Shown here: positions 1 through 10,650 of the stretch, piece by piece
Layout of the letters: each line of letters opens with the position of its first letter
Numbering within the stretch: position 1 is the first letter of the stretch
Assembly (NCBI GenBank): GCA_963969365.1
Contig: OZ017763.1
Location: 744,001-808,000, forward strand
Length of the DNA stretch: 64,000 bases
From: Asterochloris sp. CNOR1
Taxonomy: Eukaryota; Chlorophyta; Trebouxiophyceae; Trebouxiales; Trebouxiaceae
Direction: 5' to 3'
The notes under the pieces: generated by a model
Databases searched by the model: none
What the model was told of the DNA's origin: nothing
Seen by the model: only the letters and a program-made list of their open reading frames with translations
Program-made: the position numbers and the translations under genes

Positions 1-101
1 TGGGAAATTACAGACCTGGGAGCGAATCACAACACAGAGTCCAGGGTCCCGTCAATGGTCTGCAGATGCACACATCTCTCTTGGTCTGGCCTCTGGTGCC
101 T

Positions 102-146
102 GCAGGGCACTTGGCATGCTGCGTAAGTGGCATGGATGAACCTCTC
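102..146 (+). repeat. Degenerate upstream copy of acceptor plus exon start (Rieske gene)
   Basis: The stretch around 102-146 resembles the true acceptor and exon start at 191-236. Both read C-TGCAG or C-CGCAG, then a short spacer, then gcatgctgcgtaagtggc versus ccatgctgcgcaagtggc, then tgGATG. The upstream copy has diverged and is not needed for the reading frame. Spacing to the real edge is about 90 bp. Confidence 0.7.
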
Positions 147-197
147 ATGACATTATCCCTGGTATCACCTTAGCCAGTGCCCCCCCTGGTCCCGCAG

Positions 198-1512
198 GGG
201 AGTTGCCATGCTGCGCAAGTGGCTGGATGGGCCTGGTGGCGGCGGCCCCACCTACTACGGCCCAGGCAGGCCAGGGGCAGGGCAGATGAGGGATGCACTC
301 GGTCATCTGGACAGGCGCCTCATGCTGGACAGGACGGACCATACTCAGAACTGTTCTGCCTGCCGCCAGGTGAGCACCACACTGCTCAGCGACTTGGGGA
401 GGCACTTGATGCTGGACAAGCGCTTGAACACGCAGGACTATCAGCTGCCGCCAGGTGGGCGCTGTTGTGGCTTGGTTGTCTGCAGCAAGTGTAGTGGACA
501 TGCAGCGTTGCACAGCTTGGCAACTGGTGGTCAGTGCAGGCCAGTCTTGATCTTCGCCACTTGGCATGCGACTGATGCTGCACAGGCGGGCCCATACCCA
601 GAGTACGGTGCAGCCTGCCGTCAGGTGGGCGCTGTCTTGGGTTGGTAGTTTGGGGCAGGTGCAGCAGCTGCACAGCTCGAAGGCCTCTTCATATTGCCAG
701 ACCACTCACCCTGTGAGTCGCCAGGTAGGTAGGAAGGCAAGCAATCATTACGGACGTGTTGCTCTGCCAGGCATAGTGTGATGGGATAAGGCCCTGCGCT
801 TTCAATCAGGGTTGCACAAGGCAAGTGGTTGCTTGTTCATGTTCTCAGCTGGGCTGCTGATCAGCACAACAACAGCTACACAGCATTGTTGTCAGATAAC
901 TAGGTCCTCGATACAGGCAATTCAGGGAAGTCTCATGTTCAGAGCTGTGCAGATTGCTGCCAGGGGACCAATGCTCCCGCAGACCTGCTTTGTGGACTGC
1001 CTCTCCCACCTTCAGCTCTCTGGAATCACCTGTGCCCTGGCAGGTGATCAGCAGGAAGGTCAGGTTGCTCCCAGAGAGTCAGGTTGCGCAGCACAGGCTC
1101 CATCAAGTGCTGTCCTGCCGACCAACCTCACCTCTGTTTCTGAGGTAGTCTGTGACTCCAGCAAGTACGAGCCATTCTAGGTCAGCTCCAACATGCTCCA
1201 CCATCCCCCATCTGCTATTGCGAGCTCAATGATCCCAGGATTCCAGCATGTAGTCTGTCCCCTGCAGACTTGCAATCCTCTGCGCTGCAGGCTGAGAGGA
1301 CGCTTCAGACCCTGAAGAGCCTTGGGGAGGCCACCTGTCTGGCAGCATTGCTGGGGACCTTTGCCACCCTCGGGCAGGGTAAAGGACTCTTGGACCCAGC
1401 TCCGTTGGCGCTGCTGGCCCTGGCTGTGGGAGCAGAGCTGGCTGCCCAGAAGTGCGTTGTGCTCAAGCAGCAGTTTGAGTTCACCGACTGGCACCACCAT
1501 GAGCAGAACTGA
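198..1512 (+). CDS. Rieske-type oxygenase of the PAO/TIC55/PTC52 family, C-terminal end (5' partial)
   Basis: Two exons are visible, 198-369 and 1291-1512, joined in phase 0; the rest of the gene lies left of the window. The first exon carries a LRKWLDGPGGGGP segment, then MLDRTDHTQNCSACRQ, which contains the CxxC motif placed near the C-terminus in pheophorbide a oxygenase, TIC55 and PTC52. The second exon has two hydrophobic stretches (around LAALLGTFATLG and LALLALAVGAELAA) and ends FEFTDWHHHEQN-stop, like the FVDYVHAD ending of this family. Family members are chloroplast envelope or thylakoid Rieske/mononuclear-iron monooxygenases acting in chlorophyll breakdown or related steps; the CxxC is a known thioredoxin target in the family. 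The Rieske and iron sites themselves are outside the window, so the exact subfamily (PAO versus PTC52 or TIC55) is not decided. Exon edges are copied into the flanking introns (separate entries). Confidence 0.85.
375..632 (+). repeat. Two downstream copies of the Rieske exon 3' end with donor
   Basis: The true exon end is ...tgcctgccgccag then gtgagc at 370. Similar blocks end at 454 (agctgccgccag then gtgggc) and at 624 (agcctgccgtcag then gtgggc), 85 and 170 bp apart. Upstream of each, the tgatgctggac or tgatgctgcac word and a following ca-rich block also align with the exon. The copies lie inside the intron and break the frame, so they look like decayed tandem duplicates that keep a usable donor. 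Confidence 0.75.
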
Positions 1513-2284
1513 TGCGATGTGAAGCTTCCCTGAGTGTACCACCTGGCAGAATCCTGAGCAATATTGATGTGACGGCCTGGTCTTGAGGACAGGCAGTCGC
1601 CTTCTTGATGTGACTGGTAAGTAGCCTGGCACAACGAAAGTGGATGATGGCGTGCCCGCCTCCAGGGAGCAGGCTGGTGATGATCTACTATCTGCTCTGG
1701 CATTGAACAAACATGTGTTCTGAGGAGGTTGCAGAAACTTGACCCAGCACTGTTGTACAAATAGAAGGTACCCTTTTGTGTGTCTGTTTGCTTTTTGTTG
1801 TACAGCAGGTTTTTGAGGTTGCTGTCACAGAGATGTGATGAAGTGTGAGGAAGAATGCATGTGAGGAAAACAACATCAAGTCTCTCCATGCACAGAGGCA
1901 GCCGTGCCATGGCTCCCTCTTAGGCAAGCTTGCACAGCTGGTCTCTACTTGTTCCTATCCAATGGAGATGCATAGTATTGGTGGTGTCAAGGCAGGAACA
2001 ACTTGAAGCTATGCAATGAAGTCAGATCAGCAAATGATTCAAGAAAGCAAGGCAGAAAGATGAAAAGCTCATCATGAAATGCAGAGACATCATGGGGGCC
2101 AGAGGTCCAAAATAGCAAGGGCGTCCACGCTTCACAGGAGCGCATCTGGGGGCTTTAAACAACGATGCGACCTGCAGTATCATGGCCAAGGAGCCTCAGG
2201 CTTGGCAGGTGAACACTGCTGCTGGACAAGTCAGGCTGTTAGATCAGGTGTGTGACATCAGACTTTGAGCCTGCCTCAACGCCT
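1513..2284. other. Convergent intergenic stretch, 3' UTRs
   Basis: This stretch lies between the stop of the Rieske oxygenase (+) and the presumed stop of the PAN-like gene (-). It presumably holds the two 3' untranslated regions. It is more A/T-rich than the flanking exons (for example 1750-1870). I see no coding exon, RNA gene or clear TGTAA poly(A) signal in it. Confidence 0.5.
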
Positions 2285-5200
2285 CTAGCCCGCTGCACGA
2301 CGGCAAAAGACCAGGTGCACAAATGGGCACCAATCTGATCTTACCTGAAGTGAAAGGAGTCGGCGGCCCACGGCTGAATGCCAGAGGAGCCTGGGTTGGG
2401 TCTGTCAGGTTGGGCTGGGTTTTCAGGTCGCAAGCATAGGTAGGAAAGATTGTGCCGTTGCCATACATACAGCCCTGCAGGTGGCGGCAAGATGTTGGAA
2501 GTTGAAGCTGCATTACACTGCAGCTAGACTTTAAATGCAGCTTCATCCGTGATGATGGCGAGTTAGCACACTTTGGAGGGGCTGCAGCCTGGGTGCATGT
2601 TTCTGGCAATTGCCTGGGCTCCAATACTCAAGTGCAGTCCATGGCAAGACGAGGCATACACGTGGCAGCATGCGATTTCTGCCGCTGACCTCGAAGGCAG
2701 GGCACCATACCCAGACGTTGCAGCCTGTGGTGTTGTAGCAAGCGGAGCAGCAGTCTCCCTGGCTGAACTTCTGGCCGCGTAGGGACTGCACCAGACTCCC
2801 TTCATAGTTGGCGTCTGACTCTGAGATGCAGTTGCCTGCAATATGAAAACGCAGCATTTAGGCTGAGCTGTGGCGCAATGAAGAGACCGGAGCATTTCAT
2901 TTGAGAGTGGCTTGAAATGCGAAGGTTGCCCTGCAGCAGCATAGCAGTCAGCGACCAACTCCTGAGAAGCAGTCTGCCACGTCATCATGGCAAGACCCAC
3001 CTACTTTGGGCAGTGCGGCATCCCCATGTGACTACATGGCCCTGGCTGGCCTGAAGACGAGCGCAGGACATTTGCTGCCAACACAGCTGCGGTTACACAC
3101 AATTGCAGCAGGTAGCTCCAGGGCTAGTTACACAGCGCTGACTGACACAATGCCATGTACAACAGCACGCCTGCCTATACGGGCACAGCAGCCCAAATGG
3201 CATGACACAAACATCAGCTGCTAGGAGCCAGCACATGTGCAGCTGTACTTACCTGGCAGCCTGGTCTCTGTGGGGCGAAGGCCGTCATCAAGGTTGGTCA
3301 CATTTTTTATCACGCTGAGCACTGAGCCCAGGTAGTTGTACACAACCTGCAGCAGCATGCATGGCAGGGGCCGGTGAAAATCCCTCTGGCAGGGAGACAC
3401 TCAATGCTTGGTGGCAGCCATTGGGACCATGCTCTGCAGCACACAGCAGTGGTAGCTCTGAGCACAGCCAGCTGACAGGTGGAGCCTTCAGAGCTCTGCA
3501 CTGTGAGGCAAGACTGTGCTCATTCTGCAGACGTAGGCAGCGCTTGGCGCCACAGACCCGCAAAGAGCAGCTGGCATGGCATTCCCCAGCGAGAGATTGC
3601 TGACAAGTGACTGCCAGCATGGCGTGCCCCCACCCACTGTGTCACAAAGCATGCAGCGCATTGCACCAAGAGCTGCCCCTGTCCTTGGCAGTTGGGGATC
3701 CAGCAAGGACTGTTGAAGCTGTGGCACTAGGTCAGGCCCTGCACAGACCTCCTTGCTTACCTGAAGCTCTGGAAACACTGTGGTGCAGTTCTGGGTCCCT
3801 GGTCCAGTGCCAGTGCCTATGATGAGGCTCTGCACTGCGCTTTGCAGCTGCGTAGCCCATACCCTGCAGCGAGCCAGTAGCAGTGTCAGGTCCTGCCCAG
3901 CAAACAGGTCAAACTTCTTGAACAGCATGTACGTGCTCACACTCAGCTTGGCTGGCTGCCCACTGTTGATGGCTGGCCACACACTCCAAAGCTGCCAGCA
4001 GTGGGGCCTGACTGTGGCAGCTCAGTTCCTCAGCACGCTGCTGCTGGCCCTTCTGTGCGCGAGAACCCTCAGAAGGGCATTCCGCAGCCACAGACTGATG
4101 CTGATGCTAGGCAATTTTCAGAGGCTATGTGCAGCAGCGAGCCTGCGCAGCAGGTGCGTGAAGGCTACAACAATGTGGAAAGCTCACGTGTATTGTGGCA
4201 GGTCCACCAGGTTGGGCAGCAGGACGGTGTAGTTGTAGTAGTTGAGCTGCTTGACCCAGTCCAGCTCGGAGGTGGCATAGATGATGTTGCCTGTCTCCAG
4301 GTCCATGTAGATGATGTTGTTGGGTTCAGCCTGCTCACGCTCGGGCACGCTGTAGCTACGGATGGCATAGGTCATCTCCTCCTTGGTGGGCACCACCTGC
4401 AGGATGCATCACTGACAGGGACTGTGTGCTGGGCTGCAGGGATGAGGGGAGGTGGCAGCCCCTGCGGCAGGCAGTGAAGAATGCGTCAGGGCACAGGGGC
4501 TGGGCAGGCTGCGCCTGCACATGGTGTGATGATGTCCAGGTTGACATGGAGCGCCAGCAGACAGGGCAGTAGCCAAGTTTGCAGGTGTGGGTGGTCAGCT
4601 TGAGGGAGTGAGCCTCTGTGCACAGTAGGACCAGCCTGGAAGGCAGGCTGTCAAAAAGAGCTTGTGGTCAAACAGTGTGCAGAAGATAATGTAAGGTCAT
4701 GGTCTTCATGCCGCATCACAAAACCCAGCCTGGCACTGGCTGCAGCTGCATAGCTGCCACAGCATGTGACGCACAACAGTCCTTGCCAGGTCACAGCCTG
4801 TGGCACAGGGGAGCAATAGATCTGTACAAACGGCTGCCTTCAAGCCACAGACAGCTGCTGGCCACTGCTGCAGCAAGCTGTTGCCAGCCGGAGCCAGGCA
4901 CCTCTGATGCCTGTGCTGCAGCATGTGTCTCTGTTGCCAGCTGGGCTGTTGCCAAACATGGGACCTTCACCCTATGTGCAGCTGCTGGGTGTGCGATGAC
5001 CCACCCTCGCTGTCAGGCAGTGCCAGGCAGCCTGGCACCTGTGCCTTTCTGTGCAAGATGCTGCGCTGCCATGTCCCAGACACCTGTGCCACAACTTCCT
5101 CAGTGCATGACTGCCACCAGGATGGACCAGGCGACTCTGGATGCCTGGACTGCATACCGATGCAGGTGACACCCTGCCAGGTCACCGTCTGAGTGATAAC

Positions 5201-5919
5201 AAGGAAGTTAGATGTGGCTGCTGTGATCCAAACTCTCAATGCCTGTGCCGCAGCTCAGCACTCTTGTGTGGGCCACATCAGCTCACCAGTTCGCTGCTGC
5301 CTGGCAGGACTCGACATACCTGTCTGACTGCCTTAGCCACAGCTCTGCACCTCTGCACTGCAAGCTCTGCTCACCAGCTGTGTGACCATGAGAAAATCGG
5401 TGTTGGCTGAGGGTGAGCAGCCATCCTCTCCCTGGAACAGGCGGCTGCCAAAGTCGACAATGGGATACTGGAAGCGCAGCAGCGTGCTGTTGATCATGTT
5501 GCCTGCACACACATGGCCAGCGGATCGTGCCAGGTGTCTGCTTGAGCAATCCCCTCTGGGGTTCACCGCTGCATGGCTGCCTGATTTGGCAGACCACTAC
5601 GCAAGCTGCAAATCTCTGGCTGTGATCTTTGAACGCCACAAGTCATACATAGGTGACACAGTGATTATGGCTGCAAAGCAGTGCTGTCTTTCTTCCTCAG
5701 CCGGGTAGCTTAGTGCCGCTGGCGAATGCTGCAAATGGAGGACCGCGGCAATGACCATGCCTTCCGCTATAGTGGCCAGCTGGCAGATGATCTGTGGACC
5801 AGCTACTTGCCTGCAGCAGTTGAGCTCGTCGGCGCTGGTGTGGTTTGTCCAACGGCATAGCCCGCGAGAACGCCCAAAATGAGACTGGTGGTGAACCGGC
5901 TGGCCATTCTTGAGAGCAT
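2285..5919 (-). CDS. Secreted PAN/Apple-like glycoprotein
   Basis: Eight exons chain in phase on the minus strand: 5811-5919, 5375-5502, 4188-4396, 3761-3962, 3253-3346, 2690-2835, 2345-2474 and a tiny last exon 2285-2292, giving about 341 aa. The N-terminus MLSRMASRF plus a hydrophobic run TSLILGVLAGYAVG is a signal peptide (a second ATG lies 12 bases in). The body has seven or so N-glycosylation sequons (NST, NYT, NCT, NVT, NTT, NGT, NLT). The C-terminal third has the CC..C....GCNVWVWCP..E-GC pattern followed by YACDLK, typical of the PAN/Apple-like modules common in chlorophyte extracellular proteins. Role: probably adhesive or carbohydrate/protein binding at the cell surface (inference). 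The first intron uses a GC donor (gcaagt). The last exon, after a 52-nt intron, is tentative; reading through instead would end near 2244. Confidence 0.8.
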
Positions 5920-6127
5920 AATTTCAGCTGCAGCGTGATGTTGCCGGAAGGTTGAGTCTTGCTAGTCTGCCAAGAAAGGGTTTTGTCCAGAGGGTTGTGT
6001 CCAGCAAATATCTCTCACAGCCTTTCACAGATTTCCGGCTGCGCTGAGCCCTCCAGGCTCTGCTGCGCCTGCAGCGACAAGCACCTGACAAGGTCACAAT
6101 CAGATTGCAGTCGGTTTGGCAGCTTCC
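5920..6127. promoter_or_regulatory. Divergent promoter region between PAN-like gene and small + strand gene
   Basis: About 208 bp separate the two opposed start codons, so both promoters and 5' UTRs must lie here or overlap the first exons. No TATA box or other named element is recognised. Confidence 0.5.
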
Positions 6128-7712
6128 ATGGCCTCGCGTTGCCTTCTGCCCACGCATGCAGGCATGCGGGCAGGGATCCCAGCGCTCCCTTGCTCAGGGC
6201 ACCGGCTCAGCCTCAGGATGTCTCCTACCAGCCACCACATGCGGCGGCAGGCTCCAGCCCAACGGCACACCCAGCGGTGTCAGGGCACCAGGATGAGTCC
6301 CCTATGCATGGCCCAGCAGGTGCGCGCCGTGCATATCGGGCGCTTTACTCACTGCCAATGGGTGGACCCCAGGCCCCTGCCTGGTCCACCGCTTTGCAGC
6401 CAGTTGGCTGCTGTATACACTGTGCTGCGCATTGCAGGCCCAGCAGAGGCAGTGGAAGCAGCAGGCAGCAGCAGTGGCGCTTGTGATTGGAATGGTGGGC
6501 TCTGCAGTGGGGCATGGCACGCGCGCGGCCACTTGATATATCCATGCTGCATGCCATCTGTGGCAGAATGCACATCGAGAGACTCCTGTCTCTAATGCCT
6601 GTGTTTGGCTGTGGTGCAGAAGCTCACAGCAGCATGGTACTCTGCTGCGGAGGCAGCTAAACATGCGTGGGCTGGCTGGCATCACCCTCAATCCAATGTT
6701 GTGAGTCTGTCAGGCAGTTCCCGGCCTGTTTGCTGTAAGCTACCTCTGCACGGGGGCAAGGCGCTGAGCCAGGCCCTTTGCGTGGGTAGGGGTGTTTGGA
6801 ACTGTTCTGCATTGGTGCCCTCCCAGCAGATGGTCTGATTCTGGGACCTGACAACTGCAAAAGCTACGCTTGCCCAACAAGGCGCACAAGCAAGGCAGTG
6901 GGGGCACAGCAGCCAGTTCTGAACTCTGACAGGAGCTCAAGAGCGCAGTATTACAGGCTTAACACTGGGCTGCATTGCTGCAGGGTCAGGAGACCAGTGC
7001 AGCTGCACAAGCCCAGCCCAGTCCCAGCCTGAGTGCCACCGCTGCGGCCACTGCGGCTGCAGCACTTGTGTTTGTCCAGGAGAAAGCAGACAACTTTGTC
7101 CAGCTCATGCTGCGAATGGACAAGCCCAGCATCACCCTGGAGAGCAAGTGGGCAGACCTGCAGCAGCTTAGGCATGATGAAATAGGGTAAGCATTCATGA
7201 CCAGGCATGCATCAGGTCATGATCATGTGCTTTGCTGAGCAGACAAAACAGTTTGGCTGCGTGACAGAGCTTCAAGAGACTTTTGCTGCTACTGGTGGCG
7301 TGCAGGGAGCGGTGTGCCTGCTTCTGATTCAGCCCACCCTTTGTTGCAGGCAGCGCATGCAGCGGCTCTTTGCTGCCAGCCAGACGGCCTCAAAGACAGC
7401 AGCTACCATGCTGGCTCAGACCGGTGGCACCCTGCAGGTCAGCTGAGCACCAATCCTTCTCGAGACACAATGTTTGCAGTGTCGCTTCTCACCTCTCACA
7501 TTACATCAAGCAGCTCCCGTGAGAGGCTGCGTGCCAACTGGCAACAGCTTAATGAAGGATGCGCTGGATCATTGTCAGCCATATCTTTTGAGACTGTCTT
7601 TGCTGCTGTGCAGGCTAGCTACTGGCAGAGTCAAGAGACAAAGCAAGTGATGGAGGAGGAAGATGCGCTGAGGAGCGCCATTTTTGCTCAGATGCTTTCA
7701 GCCTCCTCATGA
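6128..7712 (+). CDS. Small Ala/Gln-rich helical protein, function unknown
   Basis: Four exons join in phase: 6128-6319, 6984-7186, 7350-7437, 7614-7712, giving 193 aa. The first quarter is basic and low in pattern. After an Ala/Ser/Gln linker (LSATAAATAAAA) comes an amphipathic helical region containing EKADNFVQLMLRMDKP, then KWADLQQLRHDEIG, QRMQRLFAASQTASK and, in the last exon, YWQSQETKQVMEEEDALR ending AQMLSASS. The helical part looks like a coiled-coil subunit of a larger complex (inference); I do not recognise the family. The start is uncertain: ATG at 6128 or ATG at 6219, both in frame. Downstream lies a convergent partner with a shared poly(A) signal. Confidence 0.7.
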
Positions 7713-8279
7713 CGGCTGTGTCTCGCACAGCAGCTGCTACCAATCCAATGGCAGCACCAGATTGAGAGCGTGTGGTACAAGTCCAAGGGCATGCAGCTCT
7801 CTCTGTCCTCCAGCTCAGCATGTTGTCAACTCAGGGACATCTGCTGCAATGAGGGCAGTGTATCTATGCAGCACAGGCTGACTGTCATCCTCTTGAATGA
7901 ATCTGGGAAGACCCCAATCTTCTGAACTCAGTCTGGATGACTCCATGAAATCCAGGCGTGCAGAGCGCTGCATCTGAACTGAATATGATACACGCTATTG
8001 GCATTACCTATCTACCTGCTTGAGTGTAATTTACACCCCTTGAGCAAGTTGCCTAGGTCCTCACAGGTTGCCCTGTTGTGGGTGTCAGAATAAGCTGTGT
8101 TCAGCATGCATTTCAAAAGGGACTGGGGTTGGAGAGTACATCACAGAAGCAACATGTGCAGAGAGGTCAGCTCAGCGCTGCCAGGGCCACCTTCGATTGC
8201 TGGAGTCACCATCTTCACTCTGAACCCGCAGTGGCAGTCGACTGGAGACCTGCCCAGCCCCCTGCATTCCAGCACCATT
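7713..8279. other. Convergent 3' region between the small gene and the LIMR tail
   Basis: No coding exon is seen. The stretch holds the 3' UTRs of two convergent genes and a back-to-back poly(A) signal at 8025-8035. Confidence 0.5.
8025..8035. terminator. Palindromic back-to-back TGTAA poly(A) signals
   Basis: TGTAATTTACA reads TGTAA on both strands. TGTAA is the usual poly(A) signal of green algae. It lies about 313 nt after the plus-strand stop at 7712 and about 245 nt after the presumed minus-strand stop at 8280, so it can serve both genes. Confidence 0.6.
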
Positions 8280-8586
8280 TTAGGTTGCACAAAACTGGTT
8301 GGGGCAGAGGTTGGCCAGCAAGAAACACAATGATCACAAGGCCACAAGGTGTTGACGAGAATCCGCACAGCGTGAGCAGTTGATGCAACCTTCTGCCGCA
8401 CGACGTCAGCACCTCACCGGTTGTGCCTGCTGCTGCTGGCCCTCAAAGTGTGAGAATACACTGTCCAGACCCTGGCCCCGCAGCAGGCTGGCAGACTCCC
8501 CAGCCTCTGCATCCTCACTGTCACCCCCGTCCAACAGACCGCGTGCATTGCTGGCCTGCTTCACTGGCGAGCGCCGCCCAACAGCC
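8280..8586 (-). CDS. Candidate C-terminal exons of the LIMR protein (acidic tail)
   Basis: The minus-strand exon 8418-8586 (phase 2 start) encodes RRSPVKQASNARGLLDGG, then DSEDAEAGESASLLRGQ and an FSHFEGQQQQAQP end. It is followed by GTGAGG and a short exon 8280-8294 encoding FCAT-stop. Codon use and the acidic, dileucine-containing tail look real, and the TGTAA signal downstream fits. It could be the end of the LIMR gene at 10651-15874, but the linking exon (length 1 modulo 3) between 10650 and 8587 was not found, so a separate small gene is possible. Confidence 0.5.
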
Positions 8587-9609
8587 CTGCAGACGCCAGG
8601 CATAGCAGACACATTAGTGTGTGCAGACCTGTCAGAGGGCAGGAGCTGGGCTGCTTCACTGATGAGCATACAACAGGCCTGCAGAGGGACATGGCAGCAG
8701 TCAGAGTGCATGAGAGGCAAGCTGCATGTTCAGGGGTCACAAACCAGGCTGTGGTTTGGTAAGCAGTCCGTGGCCAGTTCCACCCGTTACTCCTGCAAGA
8801 AGAGATGCAATCTGCCAGCACAGCTTGCTCCACGCTTTGCTGGCCTGCTGCATTGGCCACTGCTGCATGACAGCCCGAAACATCCTCGTGGGAAGGTCAG
8901 GTGCGCGGGCGGGGAGAGGGTTTCACGTGCATGCATGGCATTCTTTGCATTGGGTTGCTTCAGCTGGCAGACGTGTCACTAAGGTGTTCTGCAGGGGATC
9001 ATGCAAGCCAATCAACAGGCACAAAGGCTCATCGACATGCCATGCGTGCAGCAAGTTCAGCTGCCACGGGTGGGCTGCTTCACCGCTGGCTGTTGCATGT
9101 AAGCAGCATGCAGGAGCATCTAGGTGGTGTCTAGACGCTGGACCAGCGTTTGATAGCGTTAAGCTGCACAGGCGCCAGGCTGCACGCAACAGGTGGAGAC
9201 CCTGCCTGCTCCCAAGATGGCTGGCACTTCGCGTTGGCTAGCCAGCAAAGATGCCAAGAAGGTCCTGGGCCCAGACACTGTCACCCTGGCAGCGCCAGGC
9301 ACCAGAAGCGCTGCAAAAAGGTGCGTGCTGGTTGAGGGACATGCCTCCAGAGGCCCTTCTGCCTCCTTGCAACACAAAGGTCTGGGACCAGCATGGAAAG
9401 CCAAACATGCAGCAGAGGAGGCCCCAGCTTGGCCCTCCCAACCTTTGCACAAATATTGACTCTGAAAGTCAGCTGTGCTGCCCCTCGCAAGCCTGTCCTG
9501 CCAAGACAACGAGCCTCGCAAAAGCGCAAAGGAACATCAAAATCTCTCCCTTATATTGTCACAAGGGCATGTCACATCACATACAGAGACTGACACACCC
9601 AGCGCAAAC

Positions 9610-9873
9610 ATGGACGCACCCAATTTTGCCCTGCAAACTCAGGAAGCAAGCAGCGCAGCTGACCTAGCAAGCCTGTCTCGCGCAGACGAGGGGGCGGCCT
9701 CACCCGTGCGCAGAGTGCCGCCGGCTGCCTCCACATCTGATTGGCTGAGCCCACCCCTGCGCCATTGCTGCCACCAGCGCCCACCGCCATCTGAGGGGGC
9801 GGGGGGCAGCAGGGCGTCATCAATTCTGCCTCCTGCCGCCAAGCAAGCAGCGCCTGCAGCAGGAGAATACTAG
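9610..9873 (+). CDS. Small open reading frame, doubtful
   Basis: An 87-codon ATG-to-TAG frame starts MDAPNFALQTQEASS and is Ala/Ser/Pro-rich. It overlaps the GC-rich block, where long frames occur by chance, and no flanking exons chain to it convincingly. It may equally be part of a promoter or an intron of the minus-strand gene. Confidence 0.2.
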   Translation: MDAPNFALQTQEASSAADLASLSRADEGAASPVRRVPPAASTSDWLSPPLRHCCHQRPPPSEGAGGSRASSILPPAAKQAAPAAGEY

Positions 9874-9892
9874 GTCAGGTGAGATGACTCAT

Positions 9893-10240
9893 AAAGGTGT
9901 GTCTGCAGGTACAGAGGAGAGGGCCGGAGGACACAGAAGAAGATGGCCAAACCTGCCTCCAGCCAGGCCAGCATAGCCTGCAGCACAAAGACAACCGATC
10001 AAGTGAGGTGAAAGGCGCAGCTGTGTCCACAGGCACAGGAAGGAGGGCTTGAGTCCACCGGGGAAAACGGTCCACCCTGCTTCCTGACAGACCAATGAGG
10101 CCTGCAACAAGAGGACATCAGGTGACAGGAGGTAGGGGGGCACATGTGTCTGCAAGCACAGGCCAGCGGCACGAGAAAGGGTGGCCCAGGCATTTACAGG
10201 AAGCTGAGGACAGATGGAGGAGGCACCAGCTGCAGTAGAG
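9893..10240 (-). repeat. Degenerate tandem repeat, unit about 120 bp
   Basis: Corresponding words recur at 9906 (ctgcaggtacagaggaga), 10026 (tccacaggcacaggaagg) and 10150 (ctgcaagcacaggccagc), each followed by an agcatagcctgca or aatgaggcctgca-like segment. That is about three units, read on the minus strand as related 40-residue pieces. It sits downstream of the last confident LIMR exon and resembles the exon-edge arrays elsewhere in the window. Confidence 0.6.
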
Positions 10241-10650
10241 AGTCCTGAAGCCTGGCTCCTACCAGGCCAGTGGGGGCTGGAGGGCACTGGGCAGTGCAAG
10301 TGCGGTCGGCAGGGCTGGCAGAGAGTGCTGCCACATGCCACATGCCGCAACAGCAGGTGCTGCAGGGCACAGAGTGCATGGCGGAGACATGAACAGGGTT
10401 GGCATGCATGTGGCCTACTTCGTGCTCAGAGTAGAGGTGTGACGCACCACCTGCTCAAGTGCGCCCAGTGCAGGCAGGGAGCTGTGCCAACAGCTGGGCC
10501 CTGCAAGCCGTAAGTCGGCATTTGGAAGAGCTGCTGAGCAGCATGCAAAGTTGCCAGCATGCAGACGGCCAGCCACCAGCCAGCCCCACCTAGGGCACTC
10601 CATGCAGGCGGAATTGAGCTTGACAGCAAGGAAGTGCCTCAGCTGCTGAC

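Larger units (their letters stand above)
8587..10650. other. Unresolved stretch between LIMR core and tail
   Basis: This probably represents one or more introns plus a missing exon of the LIMR gene on the minus strand. It contains a tandem repeat (9893-10240), a CpG- and GC-box-rich block (about 9670-9810) and some open plus-strand pieces (9193-9331 followed by a GTGCGT donor; 9610-9873). A minus-strand piece ending LGALEQVVRHTSTLSTK-stop near 10415, after an acceptor near 10497, could be an alternative last exon of the LIMR gene. Confidence 0.4.

Noticed and set aside
145-705. 186-codon minus-strand open frame at the left edge
   Set aside because: It is the shadow of the plus-strand Rieske exon and its tandem copies. 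The protein has no recognisable features, while the plus strand carries the family CxxC motif.
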